Below are positions 26,467-34,978 of a DNA stretch of 64,000 nt, in pieces. Position 1 is the first letter of the stretch, and every line of letters begins with the position of its first letter. Below the pieces are notes generated by a model. That model ran no database searches. It was not told the origin of the DNA and saw nothing but the letters and a program-made list of their open reading frames with translations. The position numbers were made by a program, and so were the translations under genes. The DNA is from an uncultured Pseudomonadales bacterium (lineage in GTDB: Bacteria > Pseudomonadota > Gammaproteobacteria > Pseudomonadales > Pseudohongiellaceae), in assembly GCA_947259995.1 (NCBI GenBank), contig CAMYOK010000002.1:1371705-1435704 (forward strand), in the 5' to 3' direction.

Positions 26467-27347
26467 GCGCTGTGTTGGCGGCACAAGGATAGCCAGCTTT
26501 GTATGCCGGCGCTTCTATACTTTTGCTTGTGTAGGATGAAGTAAAAATTTCTCGTCCAATCTCGAGAGGGGGCTCGTAGTTCAATGAGACTGCCTCTGGC
26601 GAAGGCCTCCTGTAGAGTCAATGCAGATAAACAGCCTATGCCGAGGTTTGCCTCTACGGCCCTCTTTATTGCTTCGGTGTGCTGCAGTTCTAAGCGTAAT
26701 TGTAGTTGCGGTAACAAGCCGTGCATGGCGCGATCAAAAGCCTGACGGGTGCCAGACCCCGCTTCGCGCACTATCCATTGTGCTTGTAAGAGCTGGGCGT
26801 CGCTGAGCTCTCGATACTGAGCAAAAGGGTGGGAAGGCGAGCAGAACAACACAAGTTCATCTGCGCGCCAAGGTATGACCTCTAAAGTGGCCTCCTGCAG
26901 CTCTCCCTCGATGAGACCGATATCCAATTCAAAATTACGGACACGGTTGGCAATCGCGGCGGTATTTTCGACTGTCAAAGAGACCTTGGCACCTTTATGT
27001 TGCTTCATAAACGCTGCCATGATGCTAACGGCAAGATAGTTGCCTATCGTGAGTGTCGCGCCTACTTTTATTTCCCCAATCTCCGAGTGCAGAGACAGCC
27101 CCTGTTCTAGCTCGCGGGCCTGCGCCATTAATGCCTCTGCTCTAGGGCGTAGTGACTTGCCTAATTCATTCAGTTGTAGACGTTTGCCCGCGCGATCGAA
27201 TAATTGAATTGAGAAGCGCTGCTCTAGGTCTTGCAGGGCCGAACTGGCAGCGGACTGAGACATGGATAGGCTCGTTGCAGCCTGTGTCACGTTCTCAAAG
27301 TGTGCCGTGGCTAAAAAAACCTCAAGTTGCCGTAATGTGTAATGCAT
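26463..27347 (-). CDS. finR: LysR-family regulator, FinR-like, divergent from fpr
   Basis: A 294-residue LysR-type regulator with an N-terminal winged helix (NVTQAATSLSMSQSAASSALQDLEQ begins near residue 18; quoted in part) and an effector domain of CysB/CbbR type. It is divergent from ferredoxin-NADP reductase with 239 bp between start codons. In Pseudomonas putida the same arrangement is finR-fprA, where FinR induces fprA under superoxide and sulfite stress. I give the symbol on arrangement and general similarity; alignment would be needed to be certain. Its stop overlaps the convergent suhB stop. Confidence 0.72.
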   Translation of the reverse strand: MHYTLRQLEVFLATAHFENVTQAATSLSMSQSAASSALQDLEQRFSIQLFDRAGKRLQLNELGKSLRPRAEALMAQARELEQGLSLHSEIGEIKVGATLTIGNYLAVSIMAAFMKQHKGAKVSLTVENTAAIANRVRNFELDIGLIEGELQEATLEVIPWRADELVLFCSPSHPFAQYRELSDAQLLQAQWIVREAGSGTRQAFDRAMHGLLPQLQLRLELQHTEAIKRAVEANLGIGCLSALTLQEAFARGSLIELRAPSRDWTRNFYFILHKQKYRSAGIQSWLSLCRQHSA

Positions 27348-27586
27348 AGCGCGCCACCCTCTTGGATATTACTCTAGGTCTTGAAATTCGGGGCATCCCG
27401 CTGTATTGTCCCGCACCAAATATCGTATCAGACGAATTTATCTTTATATCAGGAAAACCGATTAAGGATATGATTATTATCTGTTTTACGAATAGCTTAA
27501 AGGTCGCTTAATATGGGCGCAAGCTGCACGTGCCGCTTTAGCGCGTTGATAGGATAAATACACGAAATAAGACGGGAATATTGGAA

Positions 27587-28357
27587 ATGGCTGCAATCTC
27601 TAAACAAAGCGTTACAAGTGTCCACCACTGGAATGAGTCCTTGTTTAGCTTTACCACAACGCGAGATAAGTCTCTGCGTTTCGAGAATGGCCACTTTGTG
27701 ATGGTCGGAATGGAAGTCGAAGGGCGTCCATTGATGCGCGCCTACAGTATTGCGAGCGCCAACTACGAAGAAGAGTTGGAGTTCTTTAGTATTAAAGTCC
27801 CCGATGGCCCACTCACGTCGCGTTTACAAAATATTAAGATTGGCGATGAGTTATTCGTCAGTAGTAAGCCGACCGGCACTTTGGTCGCAGACCACCTGCT
27901 ACCAGGGCGTAATCTTTATTTGTTAAGCACAGGGACTGGCCTAGCGCCGTTCATGAGCGTTATTCGTGACCCAGAGGTTTATGAACGCTTTGAGAAGATT
28001 ATTCTAGTGCACGGCGTGCGTCGCATTGTTGACTTGGCCTACCACGAGCTGATTACAGATGAATTGCCTAAAAACGAGTTCTTTGGTGAAGAAGTCAGCA
28101 AACAATTGATCTATTACCCAACAGTGACTCGTGAAGAGTTCAAGAATACTGGGCGTGTGACTGATCTTATGCTCAGCGGCAAGCTTTTCGAGGATATCGG
28201 TTTGCCAAAGCCTAACAAAGAAGATGACCGCTTTATGCTTTGCGGCAGCTCGGCGATGTTGAAGGATATCGGACAAATCTTAGATGACTGGGGCTTCGAT
28301 GAATCGCGCCAAGGGATTAAAGCAGAGTACGTGATAGAGCGTGCGTTTGTAGGCTAA
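27587..28357 (+). CDS. fpr: Ferredoxin--NADP(+) reductase
   Basis: A 256-residue FAD enzyme of the bacterial subclass I FNR (Fpr/FprA). FAD-binding RAYSIASANYEEELEFFSIKV, STGTGLAPFMSVIRDPEVYERF for NADP, LVHGVRR, and the C-terminal DDRFMLCGSSAMLKDI...VIERAFVG with its terminal aromatic-Val-Gly are all present. It exchanges electrons between NADPH and ferredoxin or flavodoxin, supporting iron-sulfur repair and redox defence. ATG at 27587 is used; a TTG two codons earlier is possible. A strong terminator follows 26 bp after the stop. Regulation by the divergent FinR-like protein is likely. Confidence 0.93.
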   Translation: MAAISKQSVTSVHHWNESLFSFTTTRDKSLRFENGHFVMVGMEVEGRPLMRAYSIASANYEEELEFFSIKVPDGPLTSRLQNIKIGDELFVSSKPTGTLVADHLLPGRNLYLLSTGTGLAPFMSVIRDPEVYERFEKIILVHGVRRIVDLAYHELITDELPKNEFFGEEVSKQLIYYPTVTREEFKNTGRVTDLMLSGKLFEDIGLPKPNKEDDRFMLCGSSAMLKDIGQILDDWGFDESRQGIKAEYVIERAFVG

Positions 28358-28383
28358 TAAAGCCACAGCTCCGACATAAAAAA

Positions 28384-28413
28384 GGGCGTCTGATTAATCA
28401 GGCGCCCTTTTTT
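28384..28413 (+). terminator. Intrinsic terminator of fpr
   Basis: GGGCGTCTGA and TCAGGCGCCC pair over 10 bp (one G-T) with a 4-base loop, followed by six T. A run of A precedes the stem, so it may also stop the convergent redoxin transcript. Confidence 0.9.
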
Positions 28414-28436
28414 GTGTGCTTTAACTAAGTGCTAGC

Positions 28437-29048
28437 TTATAGGCCAGTCACGGCAGGGTGGAAGAAGCCAACTAGGCAACCTTTAGAATCAGGAATCTCA
28501 TCCATATCTACCACGCCACCTGCAAGGATCGTATCCAATGCGTCAGTCAGATAATGATTATCGACTTTCGTGCGTTGCGTCTCATACCCTAAGGCATCAT
28601 TGATTGGCCCACGGAATACTGTTTCATTTGTGCGTGGGTCGATAATGAACACTTCGGCTGTACGCTCTACTCCCAAAGACTTGGCCACTGTTTGGTCTTC
28701 ATCTTTTAGAATTGGGAAGTCGATCTTAAAATCTACCGCTTCTTTCTGGATGCGTGACATATCGTCTTGGATGAACGAGTTCAGCATCAAGAATTCGATA
28801 TTTTTGCTGCGGTAGGTGGCCGCAATCTCTTTGTACTCAGGCACCGATAGACGAGCTATAGGGCAGCCAGAGCCGTGCACATACATGACGACATAGTCTT
28901 TATCTGCATAGTCGCTCATTGAATGAGTCTCACCCAAATGATCCACTAGGCTGAATTCTTTTATTGGTTTGAGGTAGTCATCTGCTGCTGCACCGAACGA
29001 GGCAAGCATCAATAGGCCACTCAGTAATACTCCAGAAATCTTTTTCAT
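28437..29048 (-). CDS. Exported redoxin (AhpC/TSA-like) domain protein
   Basis: A 203-residue thioredoxin-fold protein with a signal peptide (cleavage near FGAAA-DD). The domain begins IKEFSLVDHLGETHSMSDY. The peroxidatic-type cysteine sits in GSGCPIARLSVPEYKEI, at the N-terminus of the first long helix. A second Cys occurs near the C-terminus (SKGCLVGFF). It is probably a periplasmic thiol peroxidase or thiol-disulfide protein. The same fold makes up the N-terminal domain of the large protein at 36247, where the cysteine is lost. It stands alone on the minus strand. Confidence 0.8.
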   Translation of the reverse strand: MKKISGVLLSGLLMLASFGAAADDYLKPIKEFSLVDHLGETHSMSDYADKDYVVMYVHGSGCPIARLSVPEYKEIAATYRSKNIEFLMLNSFIQDDMSRIQKEAVDFKIDFPILKDEDQTVAKSLGVERTAEVFIIDPRTNETVFRGPINDALGYETQRTKVDNHYLTDALDTILAGGVVDMDEIPDSKGCLVGFFHPAVTGL

Positions 29049-29440
29049 TACTACACTCCTCCCGACAACCTTTTTAAGTTTTCATAGGGTCGTACATATT
29101 AAGGGGCGATAAAATACCTCTTATTGACACCATGAGTCCACTTTATACAACACCATCATGCCATCGCAAGGCATACATTGTGACTAATTGTGATGTTGTG
29201 GGTAAGGCGAAGTGCTTAATTTTACACAATATTTTTCTAAAACAAGGTGCTAAGCAGCTGATTTTAGAGCGTTTGCTCTATCGTGAATGCGTTGTGATGT
29301 CTGGGAAATCGTCAGTGATGCAAGCGCAATAGCAACAAGGTATAGTAAGCCGCGTTAATCCAGTGCTGCAGACTGCCGCTTTCCACTATGGGTGCTGCCC
29401 TTCTAGCTTCTGTCGTCACTCACTCGAATTAAGGATATTT
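29049..29440. other. Intergenic region, redoxin / RND exporter
   Basis: A 392-bp divergent spacer. It must contain the redoxin promoter on the minus strand and the exporter promoter on the plus strand. A 66-codon frame inside it (29132-29332) has no ribosome site or protein-like composition. I see no convincing RNA gene or repeat. Confidence 0.4.
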
Positions 29441-31933
29441 ATGCGCGCTATTTCGCGTTTTTATAGCAACATGGTTTTCAATCGACCATTGTTGGTCATC
29501 GGACTATTGCTTTGCGTCACCGCCTCCATGGCGTGGCATACCCAGTACTTCCGGCTTGATGCCTCCTCTGACTCCTTGCTGATGGAAGGGGACGCGGAGT
29601 TAGAGTATTCACGCAAGATTAATGAGCGCTATGGGGCTAGAGACGCCGTTACGATCGCTTATACGCCAGAAGCCGAATTGTTTAGCTCACAAGTATTCGC
29701 GCGTATCGCGGCAATGAGAGACGAGATATTGGCCTTGGAGCGTGTTGAATCTGTCGACAGCCTGCTCAATGTGCCAATTTTTGGCGACACCCCGTTGCTG
29801 GGCTTATCTGAAGACTATGACACCCTATTGAGCCCTGGTATCGATCTTGAGGCGGCAAAGCAAGAACTCGTCACCAGCCCGGTATTTAGCAATGCGATTG
29901 TCAGTCCGGATGGGCAGACTGCAGCGATGTTGGTGAGCTTCTATCGTGATGCGCAGTATCATCGTTTGATCAATGCTCGTGAGGATCTGCGAGCGGCGCG
30001 AGATAGCGAAGGTTTGAACGCGATACAGGCGGCAGAGCTTGCCCGAGTCAGCAAGGAATTTGATGCCTACAGCACTATTACCGCAGAACAACGCCATGCG
30101 GATATCGCGCAGATTCGGCAGATATTAGAGGCTTATCAAGACGACGCCACGGTCTATCTTGGTGGCGCGCCCATGATCGCCGACGATCTAGTCACTTTCG
30201 TCCAGAACGATTTGACCACCTTCAGTGTTGGGGTATTTGCCTTCATCGTGTTCGCGCTTGGCTTAATTTTCAGGCGCTTGCGTTGGATTTTCTTGCCGTT
30301 GGCCTGCTGTGCCATCGCGGGCACAATAGTGGTAGGGATTCTGGGCTTGATGGACTGGCGGGTTACCGTCGTGTCCTCAAATTTCATGTCATTATTGCTG
30401 ATTACCACTATTTCTCTCACTGTGCATTTGATAGTGCGTTATCGTCAACTGCGATCGACAAGACATTTCTCTGAGCATGGCAAGTTGCTGCGCCACGCGG
30501 TGTTATCGATGTGGAAGCCCTGCCTATTTACCGCGATGACGACGATGGTGGCATTTGCCTCCTTGCTCGTCAGTGGAATCTCTCCAATTATCTCCTTCGG
30601 ATGGATCATGGTGATGGGAGTGGCGACCGCCCTGCTTGTGGTGTTCACGCTTTTCCCAGCGCTGATGAGCCTGTTCAAGAAGGACGATTCGCTCTATGAG
30701 CAACAAAGCGCTCTTGCACTAACGAGTGGTCTTGCAAAAGTCACCGACCGCTTAGGCAATAAGATTCTCTGGATCGCCGCATTGCTAATGTTGCTTAGCG
30801 TTGTTGGGCTGACGCGATTGAAAGTTGAGAATAGTTTTATCGATTATTTCAGTGAGGACACCGAGATCTATAAAGGCATGAGCCTTTTCGATGAGAAACT
30901 GGGTGGCACTCTGTCGATGGATGTGATCGTTGATTTGCCCGCAGAAGAGGAGTTCGACGACGGTTTTGACGATGGGTTCGACGACGGTTTTGCAGAAGAG
31001 TCGAACGATGCCTATTGGTTTACTGGTGTCAAAATGGACCAGATAAAAGCGATTCATGATTATCTTGATAATAATCCGCAAACCGGCAAGGTGCTTTCCT
31101 TCGGTGCCGTTATCCATTTGGCAGAGATCCTCAACGGTAATGCCCCTGTCGATAGCTTTGTGTGGGCCTTATTGTACTCGCGAATCCCAGAAACCTTAAA
31201 AGAATCAGTCCTGACGCCATTTGTGTCGGTGAGCGAGAATCAAGTTCGGTTCAATGTGCGTGTGATTGAGTCTGATCCAAACCTTAATCGCAATGAGCTA
31301 ATTGATGGCATCAAGCAAGGGTTACAAGAAGAGTTTGGGTACAGCGAAGAGCAAGTGCATGTGACTGGGATTCTGGTGTTGTATAACAACGTCTTGCAGA
31401 GTTTGTATCAATCGCAGATTCTTACCTTAGGTGTAGTCTTGTTTGCGATCATGGTGATGTTCCTGTTTTTATTCCGCTCTTTGAAGATCGCAGTGCTGTG
31501 TATCATTCCTAACATCTTGGCGGCTCTTGGTGTGCTCGGAATCATGGGCTGGCTTGGGATTCCACTTGATATCATGACCATCACCATTGCAGCGATAGCG
31601 GTGGGGATCGGTGTGGATAATACGATTCACTATATGCATCGATTTAAGCGCGAGTTCCACCGGCTTGGGAATTACAAAGCCACGATGTATTTCTGTCATG
31701 ACAGTATTGCTCGTGCAATGTATTTTACGACAATGACGGTGGTGGCAGGTTTCTCAATACTGGTACTTTCGAATTTCATCCCAACTATAGTGTTTGGTTT
31801 GCTAACAAGTATTGCCATGATGGTTGCCCTGCTAGGCGCCCTTACTTTATTGCCACAGTTATTGATTGCTTTCCGCCCGCTAGGCGCAGAATCGCATTCG
31901 AGTGCTGAGGAAACGGCTTCAAATAGTCATTAA
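29441..31933 (+). CDS. RND/MMPL-superfamily exporter
   Basis: An 830-residue inner-membrane exporter of the compact MMPL/SSD type, with 12 predicted helices in two repeats (one helix, a large periplasmic loop, five helices; then the same again). The second-half helices contain AAIAVGIGVDNTIHYMHRFKRE, the charged motif that carries protons in this superfamily. The start at 29441 follows AAGGA; the frame from 29363 is not supported. The periplasmic loop of the second half contains a tandem FDDG repeat at residues 505-516. Substrates are probably lipids or other hydrophobic molecules. No adaptor or outer-membrane gene is adjacent. The ClpP paralogue begins 42 bp downstream. Confidence 0.88.
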   Translation: MRAISRFYSNMVFNRPLLVIGLLLCVTASMAWHTQYFRLDASSDSLLMEGDAELEYSRKINERYGARDAVTIAYTPEAELFSSQVFARIAAMRDEILALERVESVDSLLNVPIFGDTPLLGLSEDYDTLLSPGIDLEAAKQELVTSPVFSNAIVSPDGQTAAMLVSFYRDAQYHRLINAREDLRAARDSEGLNAIQAAELARVSKEFDAYSTITAEQRHADIAQIRQILEAYQDDATVYLGGAPMIADDLVTFVQNDLTTFSVGVFAFIVFALGLIFRRLRWIFLPLACCAIAGTIVVGILGLMDWRVTVVSSNFMSLLLITTISLTVHLIVRYRQLRSTRHFSEHGKLLRHAVLSMWKPCLFTAMTTMVAFASLLVSGISPIISFGWIMVMGVATALLVVFTLFPALMSLFKKDDSLYEQQSALALTSGLAKVTDRLGNKILWIAALLMLLSVVGLTRLKVENSFIDYFSEDTEIYKGMSLFDEKLGGTLSMDVIVDLPAEEEFDDGFDDGFDDGFAEESNDAYWFTGVKMDQIKAIHDYLDNNPQTGKVLSFGAVIHLAEILNGNAPVDSFVWALLYSRIPETLKESVLTPFVSVSENQVRFNVRVIESDPNLNRNELIDGIKQGLQEEFGYSEEQVHVTGILVLYNNVLQSLYQSQILTLGVVLFAIMVMFLFLFRSLKIAVLCIIPNILAALGVLGIMGWLGIPLDIMTITIAAIAVGIGVDNTIHYMHRFKREFHRLGNYKATMYFCHDSIARAMYFTTMTVVAGFSILVLSNFIPTIVFGLLTSIAMMVALLGALTLLPQLLIAFRPLGAESHSSAEETASNSH
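30953..30988 (+). repeat. Three 12-bp tandem repeats coding FDDG
   Basis: Three in-frame 12-base units (TTCGACGACGGT, TTTGACGATGGG, TTCGACGACGGT) encode three copies of Phe-Asp-Asp-Gly inside the exporter's second periplasmic loop. The first and third units are identical. The acidic string could bind a metal or vary in copy number between strains. Confidence 0.8.
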
Positions 31934-31975
31934 GAAAGCTGCAATTGCGGCAGTTCAACAATTCGGAGATGGAAC

Positions 31976-32563
31976 ATGCAAAACGAAAATCCAGAACAAG
32001 CCAAAAGCGAAGCAAGCAATGGCCGTTTTATGGACGAGAAATTATTCAAATCACGCTCAATTACTATTTTTGGCGATATCAATGAGCGCATTGCGCGCTC
32101 TGTCACTGAGCGTCTATTGGCATTGGCTGCCGATGGAGACGAGCCGATAACGATCTACATTAGCTCCCCTGGTGGGCATGTAGAGTCGGGCGACGTCGTT
32201 TACGACATGATTAAGTTTATCAAGCCCGAGGTGCGCGTCGTAGGAACGGGCTGGGTGGCGAGCGCGGCTACGACTATTTACTTAGCGGCGAAGAAAGAAA
32301 ATCGTTACAGCCTCGCGAACACACGTTTCCTAGTGCATCAACCATCGGGTGGGTCGCGTGGGCGTGCTTCTGATATTAAGATTCAAGCAGAACAGATCAT
32401 CAAGATGCGTGAGCGCATCAATAAATTGATTGCGCAAGAGACTGGTCAGCCATTAGAGCGAGTGGCAAAAGACACAGATCGAGATCATTGGATGACGGTC
32501 GATGAAGCGATCGAGTATGGCATCGTCGGCAAGCAAATCAGCTCAATGTCAGAAATAGAATAA
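31976..32563 (+). CDS. ClpP-like serine protease subunit
   Basis: A 195-residue Clp protease proteolytic subunit. The catalytic triad is in place: Ser96 (GWVASAAT), His121 (LVHQPSGG) and an Asp in KDTDRDHWMT (about 166-171). The oxyanion segment SSPGGHVESGDVV is also present. It differs from housekeeping ClpP: GWVAS replaces GQAAS and there is no propeptide-like N-terminus. It is not next to tig, clpX or lon. It is likely a second ClpP-type peptidase working with a Clp ATPase encoded elsewhere. The ribosome site is GGAG, 9 bases upstream of the ATG. Confidence 0.87.
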   Translation: MQNENPEQAKSEASNGRFMDEKLFKSRSITIFGDINERIARSVTERLLALAADGDEPITIYISSPGGHVESGDVVYDMIKFIKPEVRVVGTGWVASAATTIYLAAKKENRYSLANTRFLVHQPSGGSRGRASDIKIQAEQIIKMRERINKLIAQETGQPLERVAKDTDRDHWMTVDEAIEYGIVGKQISSMSEIE

Positions 32564-32614
32564 TGGCTTTGCGCGGCAGGGCTGCCTCGGTAGACTTGCC
32601 GCTTAGTCGCAGCG

Positions 32615-33007
32615 TTAGTTTTCGATTTTTGTAAAAATAGCTTGTTGATTTTGCACGAGAGCGCAAACAAAGTGATAGTCGGGTTGGCAGCGAGTGGGGC
32701 GTGCTACCGCAGTGCCAGCTTCGCTGAGTTGTACCATGATTGTGGCTAGCACGCCTTGATACTCTACGTTAAACGAGGCGTTCTCTCCCTGTACTCGGCC
32801 TGGACTATTACGCCAAATGAATCCAAGTGTCTCTACCGGTTCGATCTGCAGAAATTCGTCTCGCATTGCAACGCGTAATGTAAAAAGAGTCCCTTGGGCC
32901 TGCCATACTCCCTCCCAGCGTTCATCAGCGCTAACGCTAGCGCAGAGCCCTATTGTGGCTGCCATTGTGCAAAGCAGTGATCGATACACGTTCTTAAAGC
33001 CTCTCAC
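32615..33007 (-). CDS. Small exported protein of unknown function
   Basis: A 130-residue protein with a signal peptide (cleavage near SVSA-DE). The mature part looks beta-rich (WEGVWQAQGTLFTLRVAMRD, GFIWRNSPGRVQG) and has two cysteines near the C-terminus (RCQPDYHFVC) that may form a disulfide. No family was recognised. GTG at 33007 with AGGAG upstream is the start. It lies downstream of, and on the same strand as, the NnrU gene (28 bp gap), so the two may be cotranscribed. Confidence 0.65.
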   Translation of the reverse strand: MRGFKNVYRSLLCTMAATIGLCASVSADERWEGVWQAQGTLFTLRVAMRDEFLQIEPVETLGFIWRNSPGRVQGENASFNVEYQGVLATIMVQLSEAGTAVARPTRCQPDYHFVCALVQNQQAIFTKIEN

Positions 33008-33035
33008 ATTGATCTACTCCTGAGTCTAAGCCCAT

Positions 33036-33602
33036 TCAAAGAATAGTGCTAAGCGCAAAACCGAATAGTTGTCCATGAAACAATAAAAGCAGCACATAGG
33101 CAATCATTCCGAAAAGAATCGCAGCAGCATCCCACACTAAAGAGGGGGCGGCGCCGGCTTTGACTTGCTTGGGGAGACTCTCAAGATAGAAGAATTTCCA
33201 TAGCGACCACAATCCAATGCCGCCAAATAATAACATCGAGGCGAGGTCGCCATTTGCTAGCAAGTGAGCAACCCCCCATACAAACACACCAACAAGCATG
33301 GGATGTACCATGAGCGCGCGAGTGTAGGACAAAGGCAGGTTTCCTGCTGCCACCAGTATGCACGAGGAGATCATAAAAAGATGGGTCAGCGAGCGGAGAT
33401 TGAACGGCGGCACCCATAGCTGGACAAAGCCAGCGCGACTCTTGCCGACGACAATAAGCATGATGCTAATGACAACGCCGATGGCTAACACCGATTTGTA
33501 AAGCGCCGTGCCATATTGAGACAAAAACTGCGAGCGTAAACCGAGTTCTCGAAGGCTATGCAAGCCAATGAAGAGGCATAAGCCGTAAAATAGAGTTAAC
33601 AA
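33036..33602 (-). CDS. NnrU family membrane protein
   Basis: A 188-residue protein with five or six hydrophobic helices. The NnrU-family signature is TRALMVHPMLVGVFVWGVAHLL, followed by ANGDLASMLLFGGIGLWSLW. NnrU was first linked to nitric oxide reductase expression and activity in Rhodobacter; relatives occur widely, including the plant isomerase Z-ISO. No nitric oxide reductase gene is present here, so a denitrification role is not supported by context. The only start near the conserved N-terminus is TTG at 33602. Confidence 0.85.
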   Translation of the reverse strand: MLTLFYGLCLFIGLHSLRELGLRSQFLSQYGTALYKSVLAIGVVISIMLIVVGKSRAGFVQLWVPPFNLRSLTHLFMISSCILVAAGNLPLSYTRALMVHPMLVGVFVWGVAHLLANGDLASMLLFGGIGLWSLWKFFYLESLPKQVKAGAAPSLVWDAAAILFGMIAYVLLLLFHGQLFGFALSTIL

Positions 33603-33678
33603 TGTGTTTATCCAGTAACAGCCTTAGTTGGCATAATTGCAAGCGACGCAGAACAATACCCTGCCCTTACACTAAAGT

Positions 33679-33716
33679 AAAAAAAACCGGAGAAGCCGCG
33701 TAGCAGCGGTCTCCGG
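33679..33716 (-). terminator. Minus-strand intrinsic terminator upstream of oxyR
   Basis: On the minus strand CCGGAGA-CCGC pairs with GCGG-(2-base bulge)-TCTCCGG around a 6-base loop, followed by eight T. The stem has 11 pairs and is GC-rich. On the plus strand there is no T-run, so the direction is clear. Confidence 0.85.
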
Positions 33717-33780
33717 TAAGGGCCTGTTGAAATTAGAGTTCCTTGCGTCAACTGGATTGAGGGCAAGTTTAGGGTGTTGA
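33679..33780 (-). ncRNA. Candidate OxyS-like small RNA divergent from oxyR
   Basis: A minus-strand intrinsic terminator (33679-33716) lies between nnrU and oxyR, reading away from oxyR, yet no minus-strand protein gene exists upstream of it. A plausible -10 (TATATT, minus strand, 33790-33785) would start a transcript of about 100 nt ending at the terminator. E. coli oxyS (109 nt) has the same position and orientation next to oxyR. There is no sequence claim to OxyS homology. The 5' end is approximate. Confidence 0.5.
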
Positions 33781-33794
33781 AACGAATATATAAA

Positions 33795-33831
33795 ATGAAT
33801 TAAAACTATTGCAGTGATATTTATAATGGAT
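33795..33831. promoter_or_regulatory. Possible OxyR binding site
   Basis: Four tetranucleotides spaced by 7 bp read ATGA-N7-CTAT-N7-ATAT-N7-GGAT, against the E. coli OxyR consensus ATAG-N7-CTAT-N7-ATAG-N7-CTAT. The inner pair is good and the outer pair is weak. It lies 66 bp before the oxyR start and just upstream of the candidate small-RNA promoter. Confidence 0.4.
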
Positions 33832-33896
33832 TAGCCTCTTGTTTAAGAAACGCACTTAATAAACAAGGAAATACACCCGTTTACCGGGGGAGAGGC

Positions 33897-34802
33897 ATGA
33901 ATCATTTACCCACGACTAAACAGCTACGCTACTTTGTGGCACTCGACCAAATTGGACATTTCGGTAAGGCGGCGGATGCATGCTTTGTGTCACAGCCTGC
34001 ATTTAGTGTGGCGATTCGCGAATTAGAAAACACGCTGAATATCCAGCTAGTTGATCGAACAAACAAGAACGTCACCGTGACTAGCTTAGGGCGCGATATC
34101 GCAACACAGGCGCGGCAAGTGCTGCGAGACTTAGAAGAGCTCGTGGATATAGCACAGGGCAATCAGCAGCCATTAACCGGGCAGTTAAAGCTCGGCGTGA
34201 TTCCCACGATTGCCCCCTTCCTGCTGCCGCGGTTGTTGCCTGCGCTGCGCAAGTCCTATCCGGAGCTGAAACTGTATTTGAAGGAAGACCTTACAGACCG
34301 TGTGTACTCTAGTCTAATGGATGGGGAGCTAGACTTAATTTTGATTGCGCTGCCCTATGAGCTGCGCAATGTGACAGAGATGCAATTGTTTAAAGATCAT
34401 TTCTATTTAGCCCATCAAGCCAAGAGTACACTTGTAGACCCATTGCGCCATCAAGTGAGTGAGCTGCCCGAAGATAGTATTTTATTGCTTGAGGACGGCC
34501 ACTGTATGCGTGATCATGCCTTGTCGGCATGCAGCATAAAAAATGCCAATAAAGTCAGCAAGATTACAGCGACCAGCCTTTTGACACTGGTGCAGATGGT
34601 GGACGCGGACTTAGGGGTAACGTATTTGCCAGAAATGGCGATCGGCTCGTCGTTATTACGCAATACCCGCATTAAAACGACAGCGCTAGAGAACGATAGC
34701 TTTCGAGATATAGGCCTTGTGTGGCGTAAAGCGAGCACTCGTAGTGAGGAGTTCGAGCTATTAGGGCGGTTTATCAAAGATAACTATCAGGCAAGCAAGT
34801 AG
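33897..34802 (+). CDS. oxyR: OxyR hydrogen-peroxide-responsive regulator
   Basis: A 301-residue LysR-type regulator of OxyR length. The winged helix (FGKAADACFVSQPAFSVAIRELE near residue 22; quoted in part) is followed by LGVIPTIAPFLLPRLLPAL. The redox-active pair is Cys203 and Cys212 in EDGHCMRDHALSAC, with the same 9-residue spacing as Cys199/Cys208 of E. coli OxyR. Oxidation by hydrogen peroxide forms the disulfide that switches promoter contacts. GGGGGAGAGGC precedes the ATG. The upstream region carries a possible OxyR site and a divergent small-RNA candidate. A terminator follows at 34918. Confidence 0.92.
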   Translation: MNHLPTTKQLRYFVALDQIGHFGKAADACFVSQPAFSVAIRELENTLNIQLVDRTNKNVTVTSLGRDIATQARQVLRDLEELVDIAQGNQQPLTGQLKLGVIPTIAPFLLPRLLPALRKSYPELKLYLKEDLTDRVYSSLMDGELDLILIALPYELRNVTEMQLFKDHFYLAHQAKSTLVDPLRHQVSELPEDSILLLEDGHCMRDHALSACSIKNANKVSKITATSLLTLVQMVDADLGVTYLPEMAIGSSLLRNTRIKTTALENDSFRDIGLVWRKASTRSEEFELLGRFIKDNYQASK

Positions 34803-34917
34803 TTTATGACTCATGGGCTAGGCTTTTAGCAAAACGAAAGTTTATATGCCTGCTGCGGTCTCCTAATGCATGTTTGACACTCAACTTTCTGCCAGTTTTG
34901 CTGGTGGGTTTATCGTG

Positions 34918-34956
34918 AGACGCTCTATTGCATCGGCAATAGAGGCGTCTATTTTT
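34918..34956 (+). terminator. Intrinsic terminator after oxyR
   Basis: AGACGCTCTATTGC pairs with GCAATAGA-(G)-GCGTCT over 14 bp with one bulged G and a 4-base loop, followed by ATTTTTA. It ends 115 bp or more after oxyR and just before the hydrolase ribosome site (AAGGAG). Confidence 0.8.
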
Positions 34957-34978
34957 ATAATTATAAGGAGAATGAAGT

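Noticed and set aside
29132..29332. 66-codon frame in the redoxin-exporter spacer
   Set aside because: No ribosome site, composition unlike a protein, no motif.
33036..33602. Denitrification role for the NnrU protein
   Set aside because: No nitric oxide or nitrite reductase gene in the window; NnrU relatives occur in non-denitrifiers.
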